A stretch of 64,000 nt of DNA from Isoetes taiwanensis. Taxonomy: Eukaryota > Streptophyta > Lycopodiopsida > Isoetales > Isoetaceae. This document shows positions 23,446 through 34,272 of the stretch, piece after piece. Position 1 is the stretch's first letter, and every line of letters begins with the position of its first letter. A program made the translations under genes and the position numbers. The stretch spans positions 5,936,563-6,000,562 of the forward strand of contig JAJEKV010000020.1 in the NCBI GenBank assembly GCA_021234155.1, read 5' to 3'. The notes under the pieces are model-generated. The model was given only the letters and a program-made list of their open reading frames with translations, was not told where the DNA came from and searched no databases.

Positions 23446-26400
23446 TGGTGGGTCCTAAGATACTATACTGGATTCGCTCAGTCCAGATATAGGATGATAA
23501 TACTACCAAAGGATTGACTGAGGTGGATGTTCGTGCTATGATTAAATAGTTCAAACCGGCTTTTTTTTAGACACTTCATCACATTTGGTACATCCAATGT
23601 TATCTATGGCTTGCTTACTATCTGTTTGAGCTTTTAGGTAAAACCCAGGAATCTTTCCAGGATTTTGTATATAAATGAATAATCTAATGATTGATACATT
23701 AAAATGATACAGTAATTGAAAGTCTTGTAACTGCTGGAAATTTTGCATATCGTATTACTAAAGAATTTTGCTCTACAGGATAACTATGAGGATGAAGAGG
23801 AATTCGAGATTATACCCCCTACCTGGAACAGTCACCTGATTGCCATAGGGTATGATAAAAATAGAATTGAGTGCCCGAATGCGGCTGTTCAAACTATTCT
23901 CTGCTGCATTAGAAATATGAAGGTGCATGAACTTATTCTGGAAAGGGAGGCTATTCGACTACCAGAACAAATTTCTGCAGTCACGCATTTGGGATTTAAT
24001 GAGTGGCTTCTACTACTCCCAAAGATCAACAAATTATCAGACAAAGAAGAAGAGGTATGGGCCTTTATTTCTGATCTATATGCAAGCTTACCACAAAAGA
24101 TATATGAATGCACCAAGGAAGAAGATGACTGCAACAAAAAATTCATTATAGGAGTGACAGCTTTAGAAGATGCCAATGACCTTAAAAATTCCCATGGAAA
24201 AGAAGAAGCTTTGCTACGTATGAATGTTGCAGAAAACTCTAAAAATGATCTAGACACCTCGGATGATATCTTTGGTGCAGATTTGTTAACTGAGGAGGAC
24301 AAGGCAGTACTTATACCTAAAGAGGCAGGGAATACACATGATAAAGAAATGGACTTCAAAATTAACTTGAATAATTGCCTGAAATTCCCTATTATACCTA
24401 GCAGGTTAGTAGAATGTCAAGGATTACTATGTAACCAGGCTTTGTGGCGCACCAAAAACTTTGGGGCTTTAGCTCCTATTAGTGAAGAAGCATGGTGCAT
24501 CCTAGGAATTATTACCAAGGAAAGAGTCTGCCAAGCAAAAACTGAGGCCTTCAAGATGGTCAGAATGAAAAAAACCAGAATTAAGCTCGAAGTTACTACC
24601 AGGTTCTTTGATAAGAAATGCATGAAAAGTGATCAGATGATACTATGCCAAAAAGGCCATATGGCATACACCAATATTCTAAGGGATGATTTCTTTCTGA
24701 AAAGACTGTGGCGGACTATGTGCCCGTACTTTAAGTGCATATGTGAGGATAAAATCAAGAACAAACGGAGTAACCAGTATAACCCCAATCAATGTGGTGA
24801 AAGCATGATCTGGTTCGACCAAGCCATTTGGTACATGCTGAATAACTTGAGCTCTATTTACCCCAATATGTCCACTGCCGGACAAATGGTGGCATTTAGA
24901 AACTGCCTAAAGACTGTCTTGAAAAGTGGGGTGGCAGCATTTATTGCATACCTGGACGTCAGAAAAATGCTGGTTGATATGACCATGACTCAGGCTGCTG
25001 ACCCAAAGGGCTGATCTTAAAATTACACACCCAAAAGGACTTATGTGTGATGTATGTGAAAAGACAATAAAACCTGTGGAGTTTTTAAAGAATACTTATG
25101 GTACAGCCAGCTCCAACAGTTATAGATCAACTAAGCAGAATTCTGTATCAAAATCAAAGGGGAGCAACATAAACATTAATGCTCCGCCTATAATTACTAT
25201 AAGACCAGGCATAACCTGCATGAATGCAATGTCTGATGGTAGCAATATAGAAGGTTTGGGGACACCCCGCAACGTGGGACACTCTGTCACTAAAGGGAGC
25301 AAAAATGCATTTAAGTGGAAATGGGCAGCACTGTACAAGCCCTTGTTTATGAAAAATAAGGTATGTCTTGCTCTATTTGAAATTGTATCCATGTATGCAT
25401 TTGCTGTTTCTATGGTTATGATTACATTTGTGAATAAAAGTTGGGTCTAATCCTAGTTGGATGACACTAACAACATTGGACACCTCATTAGTTATGAGGT
25501 AATCCTAGGCCATGTGGCTTATTCTATCCTACTTCAGTTATCGAAGTCTGATGATCTGAATAGCCGTAAATACCCATCTAATGTCCTGAACACCTATAGA
25601 ACTAAAGTACTAATTATTTGGTAGTTCTAACTATATTCTTCTTTCAGAAATCGAAAATTTTACAGAAAGATGTGTTGGGCAGACTACATCTTAAAGATTA
25701 CTCCCCCAAACAGAACCTTAAGATTGTACACAACACCTTTTTATCCAAAATACTGGACAAGGTTTGTATACCCAAAATAATACATGGAGTGATGGTGGAT
25801 TGCCTAGGGGAAATTGGAGAAGCAATCATGAGTGATACTATGTTTGCATGGAGCTATACAGAAAATATGAGAGACCTATGTTACAAACCCTACTATATCT
25901 TTGCTCAAGAGAGTGAAGATGTCTGCCCTTGTTCTATTCTGCAACTAAAGAGGTTTGTAGATCCAAGTATTGGCCACATAAGAACTACAGACTGTATGGT
26001 AGTTCAAAATAAACAACTGAGGAAGATGCTTATGCAAGGTCTGAATCATATCCCGGATAAGAGTCTTGTTTGGAAGGAATTCAAAAATGACATGGAAGCC
26101 ACCATTGATAAACTAGTCGAAATGCATAAATACACATATCCACACATTGACGATGAGATCAGGGCTAAGGTTTACCATAGAGTATGCTAAACAGAAGATC
26201 AAGGACTCCTTTATGAAGGATAATACTAGAAAATTCCCGCTAAGTGATATCAAGGTGATTAACAGTATAATCTGGCTCAATAAGTTCCTATATGTCTCTG
26301 GAGTGGACAAGGCTACAAATAACCCAGTCTTCATATGTCCCAGACATGTGAAAGAAATGGCTGATTTAAGACTTCAAAGCAAAGATTTCAGACTAGTTGA

Positions 26401-26539
26401 AATGGAACAGGTTGCTGTTATCTGGAAATGTAAAACAGAGATGGTAAATATTATGCAGTATACAAAAGATAGCTGTGAAAAATTACCATATTTGTTAGGG
26501 GTTTATAAGGCCCATAAAAAGGAATATCGATGGATCAAT

Positions 26540-26815
26540 ATGTAGCATTATAACAGGGGGTTTTTTTTGTGATTTTATACGCTTTTTGGCATGGTTTTCA
26601 TATGATTTCATGGGCGTATTGCACGAGGCATACTAATCAGTACATCTAGAGTGCACTAAGTTTTTGCATGCAATTTGTGCAATTTTGTTTCATCCTCCTC
26701 AATGGTTAAGATCAGAGGGCTTACAAAGAAAGCCCTCTTTTAATTCAAAAAGATCCAAGGGCTTATAATCAAAGCCCTTTTCTTTCATGCATTTCTTCCC
26801 TTGGTAATTCAATGG
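26540..26815 (+). repeat. Dispersed MITE-like repeat, family A (copy 3)
   Basis: Starts TAGCATTATAACAGGGGG, then a T-run, GATTTTATACGC, CATATGATTTCATG, TACATCTAGAGTGCA and two AAAGCCCT-containing stretches. The order and words match the copy at 39033. Its first base falls directly at the break in the RT frame. Confidence 0.6.
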
Positions 26816-27028
26816 TCACAACGTTTTTTTTTTTTAATAGAACCCATTGCATTTTAAGGGAGAAAAGGACGGGCCTCAAGCATCGAGAGAGAATTAAGAG
26901 AGACTTATTAGGCCTTCTTTGGCGGCTGCAGCAGGTCAGTAGCCGGATCAAGCGTTTGGCGTTAGTGCGGCTACAACATGCCGGAATCCAGGTAGGCTGC
27001 AGTTGCTTGAGCTAGCGCAAAGGGTTTT

Positions 27029-27686
27029 TTTGAGGTTACGCATGATATTTCCCATCTTACATGTGCTGATTTTCTCCGTGGTCCGGGGGTTCAGACCCCA
27101 ATCATTTTGCGATTTTCAATTGTAATTCACGAAAGAGGGAGTCCAGAAACATTACGAGATCCTAGGGGATTTGCTGTTAAATTTTACACCAGAGAGGTAA
27201 TATGGTCGGTTGCAACTTAAAATTCGATGAGCTTTTCTCACATCAGCTGATTTTGTTATGGCTTACCAGGGTAACTTTGACATGGTTGGAAACAATTTTC
27301 CAGTGTTTTTTGTAAGGGATGGTATGAAATTCCCTGATATGGTCCATGCTTTAAAACCAAATCCGAAATCTCATATTCAGGAAAATTGGAGAATCTTGGA
27401 TTTCTTCTCTCATCATCCTGAGAGTCTGCACATGTTTACCTTCCTTTTTGATGACGTGGGGATCCCATTGAACTACAGGCATATGCCAGGATTTGGCGTT
27501 CACACTTTTACCTTGATAAATAAAGCCGGCACCTTGATAAATAAAGCTGGCAAACGCACCTATGTGAAGTTCCACTGGATTCCAACCTGTGGGGAAAAGA
27601 ATCTTCTGGATGATGAAGCAGTTGTTGTTGGAGGTTCAAATCATAGTCATGCAACTAAGGACCTATATGATGCTATTGCAGCAGGA
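27029..27686 (+). pseudogene. Catalase gene fragment with one intron
   Basis: Exon 27029-27196 reads [20 protein letters not shown] and continues to [15 protein letters not shown] 73-bp GT-AG intron (27197-27269) follows. Exon 27270-27686 continues [20 protein letters not shown] through [20 protein letters not shown] to [16 protein letters not shown]. This corresponds to the middle ~190 residues of a ~490-residue plant peroxisomal catalase. The N-terminal catalytic His region, the heme-Tyr region and the C-terminal targeting signal are missing. A 21-bp in-frame tandem duplication repeats TLINKAG (27511-27552). The frame is otherwise open. The retained intron shows capture as DNA, not by retrotransposition. 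Sequence after 27686 is unrelated. Confidence 0.9.
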
Positions 27687-28169
27687 TATGTTCACTGTGT
27701 TTTTACAGAACAAGAGTCTCTCATTCCAGCTTTTGCCCATTTAATTTCAGTTTTCAACCTTCCCTTATCGGTAGTGTCATGCCTGCACGCATGTGCCCCT
27801 TCTTAAATTTTACACCTACTTGCAAAACTAGTTCCCTTGTTGCAGCTTTTTTCTGTAATGTATCAACATCAGACCAGACGCTATTTGTTGCTTCAGGCCA
27901 GACGCTATTTGTTCTACCATAATGCCAGGCAGCTTGGGTTCTTCGGGGAGTTTAAAACAAGAACTGACACAAAGACTGAAGATTTAGAAGCAGAAGCAAG
28001 TAAATGAAACAGCTTGCTTACATTTTCTCCCTCCTTTCATTCATAAAATGGCCGTGAATGTATAGTTGCAGAGTATGTATTCACAAGTACAATGCGTTGG
28101 GAGCTTGTCAAGTGAGGGCTCAACATGTTTTTGTATAGTAAGTTCTTTTTGTTTTTCATCTCTTTCAAA
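27687..28169 (+). other. Insert interior, unrecognised
   Basis: The catalase frame runs on into unrelated sequence and stops at 27806. A later plus-strand stretch (about 27890-28005) reads YHNARQLGFFGEFKTRTDT and may be another captured exon piece of unknown origin. Confidence 0.3.
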
Positions 28170-28740
28170 TAATGCACAGACAGGGGATTGCACATTGAAG
28201 ATCAGATTTTGAAGAATGGCCTTCTGGTTGAGGTTTCTGTGAGAAGCACCATTGTGGATATGCATGCCAAATATGGGAGGTTACAAAGGTCTTTGTCATG
28301 TTGGGAAATAGGGATGTGGTAACATGGAATGCAATAAATAATGGTTACACAGCATGTCAAAGTTCTTCTTTGCACTAGAGTGCTTTGAGAGAATGCAACT
28401 GAAGGAAATAAAACCAGACAGAATAAGCTTTTTGAGTCTTATGTGTGCCAGCATTGGGAAAGTAGAGAGGGCCAGATGCATTCATGAACTAATTAATGAG
28501 ACAGGCCTCCAATCTGACATTTCTATGGGAAGTATGGTGTAGATATACATGTTGTACATAAATGTGGAATTGTAAAGTAAGCTCATAGTATCTTTAGCCA
28601 AATGCTAATCAAAACAAAGCATGATGGAATGCAATGATTATAGGGTATACTCAAAATGCTGAAGACCTCGTTGCACTAGAATATTTTGAGAATATGCAGC
28701 AGAATGATGTAAAGTCAGACAGTATTATGTTGTCAATATC
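28170..28740 (+). pseudogene. PPR gene fragments
   Basis: Pieces in several frames: STIVDMHAKYGRLQ, NRDVVTWNAINNGYT, ALECFERMQLKEIKPDRISF, CIHELINETGLQSDIS and NAMIIGYTQNAEDLVALEYF. At least three PPR units, broken by frameshifts and stops. Same orientation as the catalase fragment. Confidence 0.7.
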
Positions 28741-28914
28741 ATCTAATGGTATCGTTAGCATTCGCAATGGTTCACCATCCGCTATCATTCACCATGTGTT
28801 ATGTTTTATGTTTTACTGTGTTGTGCTTTTTAGTAATAAATATTTAGGCCCATAAAGTTTACCTATGCTTGCTTTAGTTAGGGCCCGAAGGGCCCAAAAT
28901 TTTTTTTAATATAA

Positions 28915-29363
28915 CAACCAACACGCAACTACCATTAACATTATTAACACAAACCATTGCATTTAACACATTTAAATTCAAATCCCCCTTAAACCCCCTT
29001 TGGTTTGGGTGCATATTCACACGGGGGGTTACTCCGGGCAACGAGAGCTGTCGGATGGGCATATTTGCTCATTATTCTAAGATCTGGATCGTACATAGCG
29101 ATCCTCGTTTGTGGGGTATGCATATACAAGTTTTTGTATACTGTATATTAAAGTTTGCAAAATACTATAAGGTTCCAGAGAATATACTTAATGGCGTTAA
29201 TTTTATACATGTATTGTAAATTTTTTGGAGCTCTCGCTGCCCTACGTAACCCCCCGTGTGAATATGCACCCAAACCAAAGGGGGTTTAAGGGGGATTTGA
29301 ATTTAAATGTGTTAAATGCAATGGTTTGTGTTAATAATGTTAATGGTAGTTGCGTGTTGGTTG
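28915..29363. repeat. Inverted repeat with ~134-bp arms
   Basis: 28915-29049 and 29230-29363 are reverse complements with only a few mismatches near the inner ends. The outer ends are CAACCAACACGCAAC and its complement; the loop is ~180 bp. It may be a foldback/MITE or a hairpin-RNA source. Just outside, at 28879, is a GGGCCCGAAGGGCCC word, with a similar GGCCCCGAAGGGGCC word at 39989. The two matching open frames on opposite strands are artefacts of this symmetry. Confidence 0.85.
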
Positions 29364-29446
29364 ACGCACATAGAACGGTATACACTAGATTCTCTAATGT
29401 TATCACTGCTGTGCTCAACATGATAGTGGAAATATGGCCTAGTATG

Positions 29447-30021
29447 TCGTCGATTCGCGTAGCGAATCGGCATTCTTGCTCAAGACGAGCATGCATGCAT
29501 TGCATGCGTCGCATGCATGCATCGCATGCGTTTTGGGTCGTTCTTCCGGTTGGGCGTTTGCTACTTATTGCGGAATTCTTCATCGACGTTTCATCGGCGC
29601 TTCCTCTTCTCTCAGCAGTACCTTATTCTCTTTGAATTGTTTCCAGGCAGGGGAGGGGCTTCTTCCTGCCTGGTTTGGCCAATTTGGCGTTGTTTTCCTG
29701 CTGTCCTTTCCGGCCTTTAGCCTTCATCTTGTGACCTTCGTCCTCGATCCTAGTTTGTTAAGGAAGTCCTTTGGTATTCGGGCGCTTTGTTGGTTTCATG
29801 CAGTCGAATTGCGGTAAGAATGTCGTCGATTCGGCGTAGCGAATCGGCATTCTTGCTCAAGACGAAAGCATGCATGCATTGCATGCGCCGCGATGCATGC
29901 ATCGCGATGCGTTTTTGGGTCGTTCTTCCGGTTGGCGTTTGCTACTTATTGCGGAATTCTTCATCGACGTTTCATCGGGCGCTTCCTCTTCTCTCGCCAG
30001 TACCTTATTCTCTTTGAACCC
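29447..30021 (+). repeat. ~195-bp direct duplication with palindromic core
   Basis: 29447-29640 and 29822-30020 share a block starting GTCGTCGATTCG and ending TACCTTATTCTCTTTGAA. Each copy contains a GATTCG...CGAATC palindrome and nested GCATGC palindromes. A further shared word, TCGGGCGCTTTGTTGG, occurs at about 29777 and 30496. Copies differ by small indels. Confidence 0.85.
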
Positions 30022-30253
30022 ACCCTCCCCCCCTTTCTTTGTTTATTATATTTTGTACAAGTTCTGTTTTTCATGTTTTTCCACCCGGTGGGTGATGCTT
30101 TTTTTCCGCCCACTGGGTGATGCTATTCTCTGGTATGTTTCTCGTTTGTTGTGTTGGTGATGTGCGTACTGGGTTGGTGGCGCCATCCGCTTTGACTTCT
30201 CCATCGCGGGGGTTTTGGGGCGATTCTATGCCTTACGTTTGTCTAAGCCCCCC

Positions 30254-30336
30254 TTGCCGAAGGCTTATCACTAGGGTTTTTCCTCGAAAACCCGAAAGGG
30301 CGGGGTTTTTTAATCCCGGTGATAAGCTTTCGGCAG
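30254..30336. repeat. Stem-loop
   Basis: TGCCGAAGGCTTATCAC and GTGATAAGCTTTCGGCA form a 17-bp stem with one mismatch, around an ~50-base GC-rich loop that can pair further. It might be a transposon terminal hairpin (Helitron-like), but no CTRR end follows closely. Confidence 0.6.
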
Positions 30337-31623
30337 GTACATCAGCCACTCATCTATTAGCATTGTATTTGTTTTTGGGGTCCAAATGATATAATTGGAT
30401 TTTCCCTTTATTTTTCGTGGGTAGTTCGCATGTGTGCGGCTATCCACTGTCCACCATTGTAGAAATCTGCTGAGATGAATGAGAAGCCTATCTATCGGGC
30501 GCTTTGTTGGTTTCATGCGAGTCGCAGTGCAAGTATTGCTAGAAAGTCATGTGAACAATTCTGTAATCTGTTCCCTAATAAAATAAACCCCAACTGGATG
30601 GTACAATCCATATATGATGTGGTCCTGAATATGCCAGATAAAATCACTGACATATTTGTTGCTGATATCACAAGATGCTATGAATGCATACCACTGATGG
30701 GCGAATCAGGTATATGCCATGTGATTTCTATGATCATACATGAAACATGGGAATATATGAAGGGGTTACATTATAACAATAAACTCTGGATTAAGTATGA
30801 TAAAGAAGAGCAATATATAGCCAAATGGTTCAAGGTGGACCCAAAAGGGAAATGCTGGAATTTAATGACCAAGGATATCTGCATACAGGCTAATCTATGG
30901 TTACTCACAAATTGCTATATTATGAAAGGGCAGAAGACTTGGTTACAGATCAGTGGGATACCCATGGGATTCGCATGCAGCCCATGTTGGTGCAATTTAT
31001 ATCTCGCTTGGTTTGAAGCAAAATTCATGTACAATTTGGCAAAACAAGGAAGATACAATGAAGCAGGTTTATTCAAGCATACATACAGGTATATGGATGA
31101 TGTACTGTCACTAAATTGTCCTGATATCAGAAAGTTTTTGCAACTGTTGGATGATGGCAGCAATGATGACTTACAAATATATGACATTAGATATCTTGGG
31201 GTTAAAGAGGAAACTATATTCAAAATAAAGGATGACCCTAACTGTAAGTTTGGCTATAAAGGAAACTTTCTGAACATGACTATTGAGATTCTCAGTAGGG
31301 CCAAAGGGATTTACAGAACTACCAGATATGATAAGAGGGATGAACTCCCTTTTGTTGCTATCAAATACATCCATGCTAATAGTTGTAGACCGTATTTTCA
31401 AGCAAGAAATGTCATTATCTCCCAAATCCTATCATACATGTATATTAATACATGCCCCAAGACTGCTGCAAAGGACATCATGATGATTATTAAAACCTTC
31501 ATGGAAAACGGGTTTGACAAAAAAGGTCTCAATACAAGTGTACACAAATATGTGTGCAACAATCCATTTCCGGGTCTAAGATATGACGCTGAAATTCTAC
31601 AAAGTTATCTTACACCGAAATAA

Positions 31624-31808
31624 ATAAGGTATGTCTTTATTTATTGCTACTATAAAAAGCTGTTCCTTGATTTAGGCTTAGTATGGGTATGGTTTAACCC
31701 CTGCTGTGATAGTGGGGGTTAGCCATTCCCATGGTCACGGTAATCATTAAGCAGTATGTTTACATGCTGTATAGGGTGTGTTAAACTGTACTTCCAGGGA
31801 TGGGGGTG
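31624..31808 (+). other. PLE 3' untranslated region
   Basis: Follows the RT stop. It contains a short stem (TAACCCC with GGGGTTA, about 31697-31721) and leads into the right pseudo-LTR. No hammerhead-ribozyme core was seen. Confidence 0.45.
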
Positions 31809-33867
31809 GGTTTTTTTATTTAAGATAAACCCCTGTAGTATCAGGGTTATGTTTATATAGATAACGGATGGTCCAGTAGTAATAACATTTTAGTGGCTTT
31901 AGTCTATCTACAATATAGACAAGGGGATGTGTTAATATTTGACAGTTAAATGATTGTGTCGGAATTTACATATTGAAGGTAAGATACACCCATTAGACAC
32001 ATAAATATGAATGATATGTGTGTGGATATTGCAATAGAAGGCTTATATTTAACAATAAAATACTGGCAGCTTAAGATCGAGCTTACACTAATAAGAAACC
32101 ATGGTGGAAATACCCATTAATGATACTGGTATTATTTCTCTATGGGTATAAGGGACCTTTGTTAACTATTTAGGTTATCTAACCTATCCCGATTAGGGTT
32201 GACCATATCCAGCATCCTAACCTAAAGATGCATGCGGCGGCGTTATGAGTTTTGGTACAGACGGAGAAGAGTCATCCGACTCTGATAGTGAATGGCTTAA
32301 CGCCGAAGCACTTAGACATGATTTTGAAGATTGTGGGTTATACAGTGATAACGAAGACAGGGATATGGAAGCTAGAGGCTCCAGGGGAGGCTTCGGGCTG
32401 AATAGGAACCCTTATAACAAGGAAGACAGGGATAGCTTTCAAAAGGGACCTAGAGCTTCTGGAAGAAAGAGACAAGGAGATTTTAATACCGCTCAAACTG
32501 TGGATGAAACACAAGATATGGATGACGATCTAGAACTAAATCAGGTTTATCGATCTATTCTGTCTTGTTAACTCTAAACTGATTGTATAAATAGAACCTT
32601 ATGGGTTTAACATAAATAGATATCTAGCAATCCATTGATATTTATCTGATAGTAACCTGCGACATCTGTTTAGTATGTTGCATGCTAAGTTATGATTCTT
32701 AAAGCCATCGAAAAGCCTCATATGATTATACCTTTGGCTCATATTAATGAGTATATCAGGATCTGTCATGTTTAAAAGAGCATATGTTTATGATTAAAAT
32801 CTCTAATCTGGTATAGTCGTATTCATACATCTTTTATTAACCCAAGGGGCAAAAGAGGACAATGGGTGACCAGCGAAGAGCTGAAAACCCCATTGTACCT
32901 TTTGGCCCTTGCCCTGTTACCAAGATTATTGCTAACAGAGTATTGATTGGCTGCAGGTACGGGGTTTTCCTCCCATTGTCCACTTTTTGTTCTTTAGGTT
33001 TTTTCTGGATGGATGGGTAAGATTGTCACTTGAAGATGCCATGGTATAACTTGGTCTCGGATCTCAGGTTACACATAAAACGAAAACATGAGGGATACCA
33101 GTTCTGGTCACATAATATACACCTCTAAATATGCTGATTTATAATATTTATGCCAGCAGTAGTACATTGTCATTGCTTATAAAGTAAATTTGGCAATAAC
33201 AGGTTTAGAATGTTTGACATATGGCCCAGATATGCTACTATGAAGTTCTCTAGTTAGCATTTGATGACCAAAAAAAAAGATTCACGAGATCATATAGATT
33301 TGACTCTATAATTTTGGCTTAAGCATGATTGCTAGTTTATGTAATTGGTCTTAATGAGGCCTCATTTCGTTGAAAACTAATAGAAATCATCTTTTATGAA
33401 ACTGATACATGTATTTTGTTACTGTCTATGAATTTAGGCTGATCAATGAACTTATGTGTCTTGAGTTATAAGTATAAACCCGGGGCTGGTTATACCTTTC
33501 TGATTATTGATCAAACAATCCGTGGTTTAGACTATGGAATTCTATCTTGAGATGGTGGCTGTCCTTTAAATATATTTATAAGAAACAGTAGATTTCAATG
33601 GCATGTGGTTAAATTTACAAATGACTGTAAAGCTTGAATACAAGCTAAAACTGGTTGAATGGGTCCAAAGCTTGAAGTGTACATAAGATCTAGCTTCAAT
33701 ATTCTATGACTTAGATACTACAGTTTAACATATTGCTGTAAATACATGAATAAGAGACATAAAATATGTAAATGAGTAAATTAATGTTGAAGGAGACATG
33801 GTAATAGCCTTATATTGGATTATATGGCCTAATTTTTTGAAAAAAAGTAGATATATTCTGCAGAGTT
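31809..33867 (+). repeat. Right pseudo-LTR of the PLE, truncated
   Basis: Near-identical copy of 21383-23445. It contains a second exon 1 (32245-32544, 100 codons, open), followed by the intron 1 donor at 32545. The homology stops at 33867, where satellite-like sequence begins, so the second copy has lost its remaining coding exons. Confidence 0.9.
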
Positions 33868-33868
33868 A

Positions 33869-34272
33869 TCCTCCTCCCAGTGTGGCAATTAGAAGTCAAG
33901 AGCACCTTTTGCAGTAGCAAAATTGTTTGGGATCATTCGGGATAGCCAATAGATCCAAACTCTGTTATTTCAGTTGCCATGGCTCAGCATGTGTGTTTAG
34001 CAAAGGGCACCTAGCTATCCAAGAAAATGACCACGTTTTGGCCTCCAAAACGTAAACCCTGTGTGTTGCTAGGTTATTGTAGGGTTTATGTTTCGGAGGC
34101 CAAAACGTGGTCGTTTTCTTGGACAGCTAGGTACACCTTTGCTAAACACACATGCGGAGCCATGGCAACTAAAATAACAGAGTTTGGATCTATTGGCCAT
34201 CCCGAATGATCCCAAACAATTTTCCTACTGCAAAAGGCGCTCTTGACTTCTAATTGCCACACTGAGAGGAGG
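33869..34272. repeat. Foldback with ~192-bp arms
   Basis: 33869-34060 and 34081-34272 are near-perfect reverse complements around a ~20-base centre. The sequence belongs to the 1.13-kb satellite family (words for CTCCTCCC-GTGTGGCAA and CCAAAACGTAAACCCTG). One satellite segment has therefore been duplicated head to head. If transcribed, it would form a long hairpin. Confidence 0.88.

Larger units (their letters stand above)
26542..30520 (+). mobile_element. ~4-kb secondary insertion carrying gene fragments
   Basis: Sequence between RT block 'KKEYRWI' (ending 26535) and the resumed RT frame (SIARKSCEQF, about 30529). It starts with repeat family A and carries a catalase fragment with one intron, an unrecognised piece, PPR fragments, a 134-bp inverted repeat, a ~195-bp direct duplication and a hairpin. 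All gene fragments point the same way (plus). Such collections are typical of Helitrons or Pack-type DNA transposons. I could not define termini or a TSD, so the type is open and it may be several nested insertions. Confidence 0.5.
21824..31623 (+). pseudogene. PLE reverse transcriptase gene, three exons, interrupted
   Basis: Exon 1, 21824-22123 (100 codons, acidic). Intron 1, 22124-23778 (GT-AG, phase 0). Exon 2, 23779-25360, with a one-base insertion near 25008 (1582 nt = 527 codons plus one). Intron 2, 25361-25647 (phase 0). Exon 3 runs from 25648, with a second frameshift near 26165, is split at about 26541, resumes near 30520 and ends at 31623. The first ~650 residues match nothing I know and include MCDVCEKT. 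RT marks follow in order: MLMQGLNHIP, DKATNNPVFICPRH, LLGVYKAHKKEYRWI, then after the insertion ADITRCYECIPL (motif A), GIPMGFACSPCWCNL (B), YRYMDDVLSL (C) and FLNMTIEI (D region). The protein ends about 40 residues after the RT, with no GIY-YIG domain. Family known: endonuclease-lacking PLEs. Assignment to a named clade is not possible by eye. Confidence 0.75.
21383..33867 (+). mobile_element. Penelope-like retroelement (PLE), intron-containing, no endonuclease seen
   Basis: Composite of a left ~2.06-kb direct repeat, an internal coding region ending in a Penelope-type reverse transcriptase, a short 3' UTR and a right copy of the repeat. The repeated end contains exon 1 and the start of intron 1, as in the pseudo-LTRs that PLEs form by tandem integration. 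PLEs are known to keep introns, unlike LTR elements. There is no gag, integrase, RNase H, primer-binding site or polypurine tract. About 8.5 kb long without the ~4-kb secondary insertion at 26.5-30.5 kb. The right repeat is cut at 33867 by satellite-like sequence. Not autonomous now, because of two frameshifts and the insertion. Confidence 0.75.

Noticed and set aside
21383-33867. LTR retrotransposon reading of the 2.06-kb repeats
   Set aside because: No TG/CA ends, primer site, polypurine tract, gag, protease, integrase or RNase H. The RT motifs are Penelope-type and the repeat contains exon 1 with an intron donor.
21383-33867. Hammerhead ribozyme expected in PLE pseudo-LTRs
   Set aside because: No CTGATGA core paired with a correctly placed GAAA was found by eye in either repeat or the 3' UTR.
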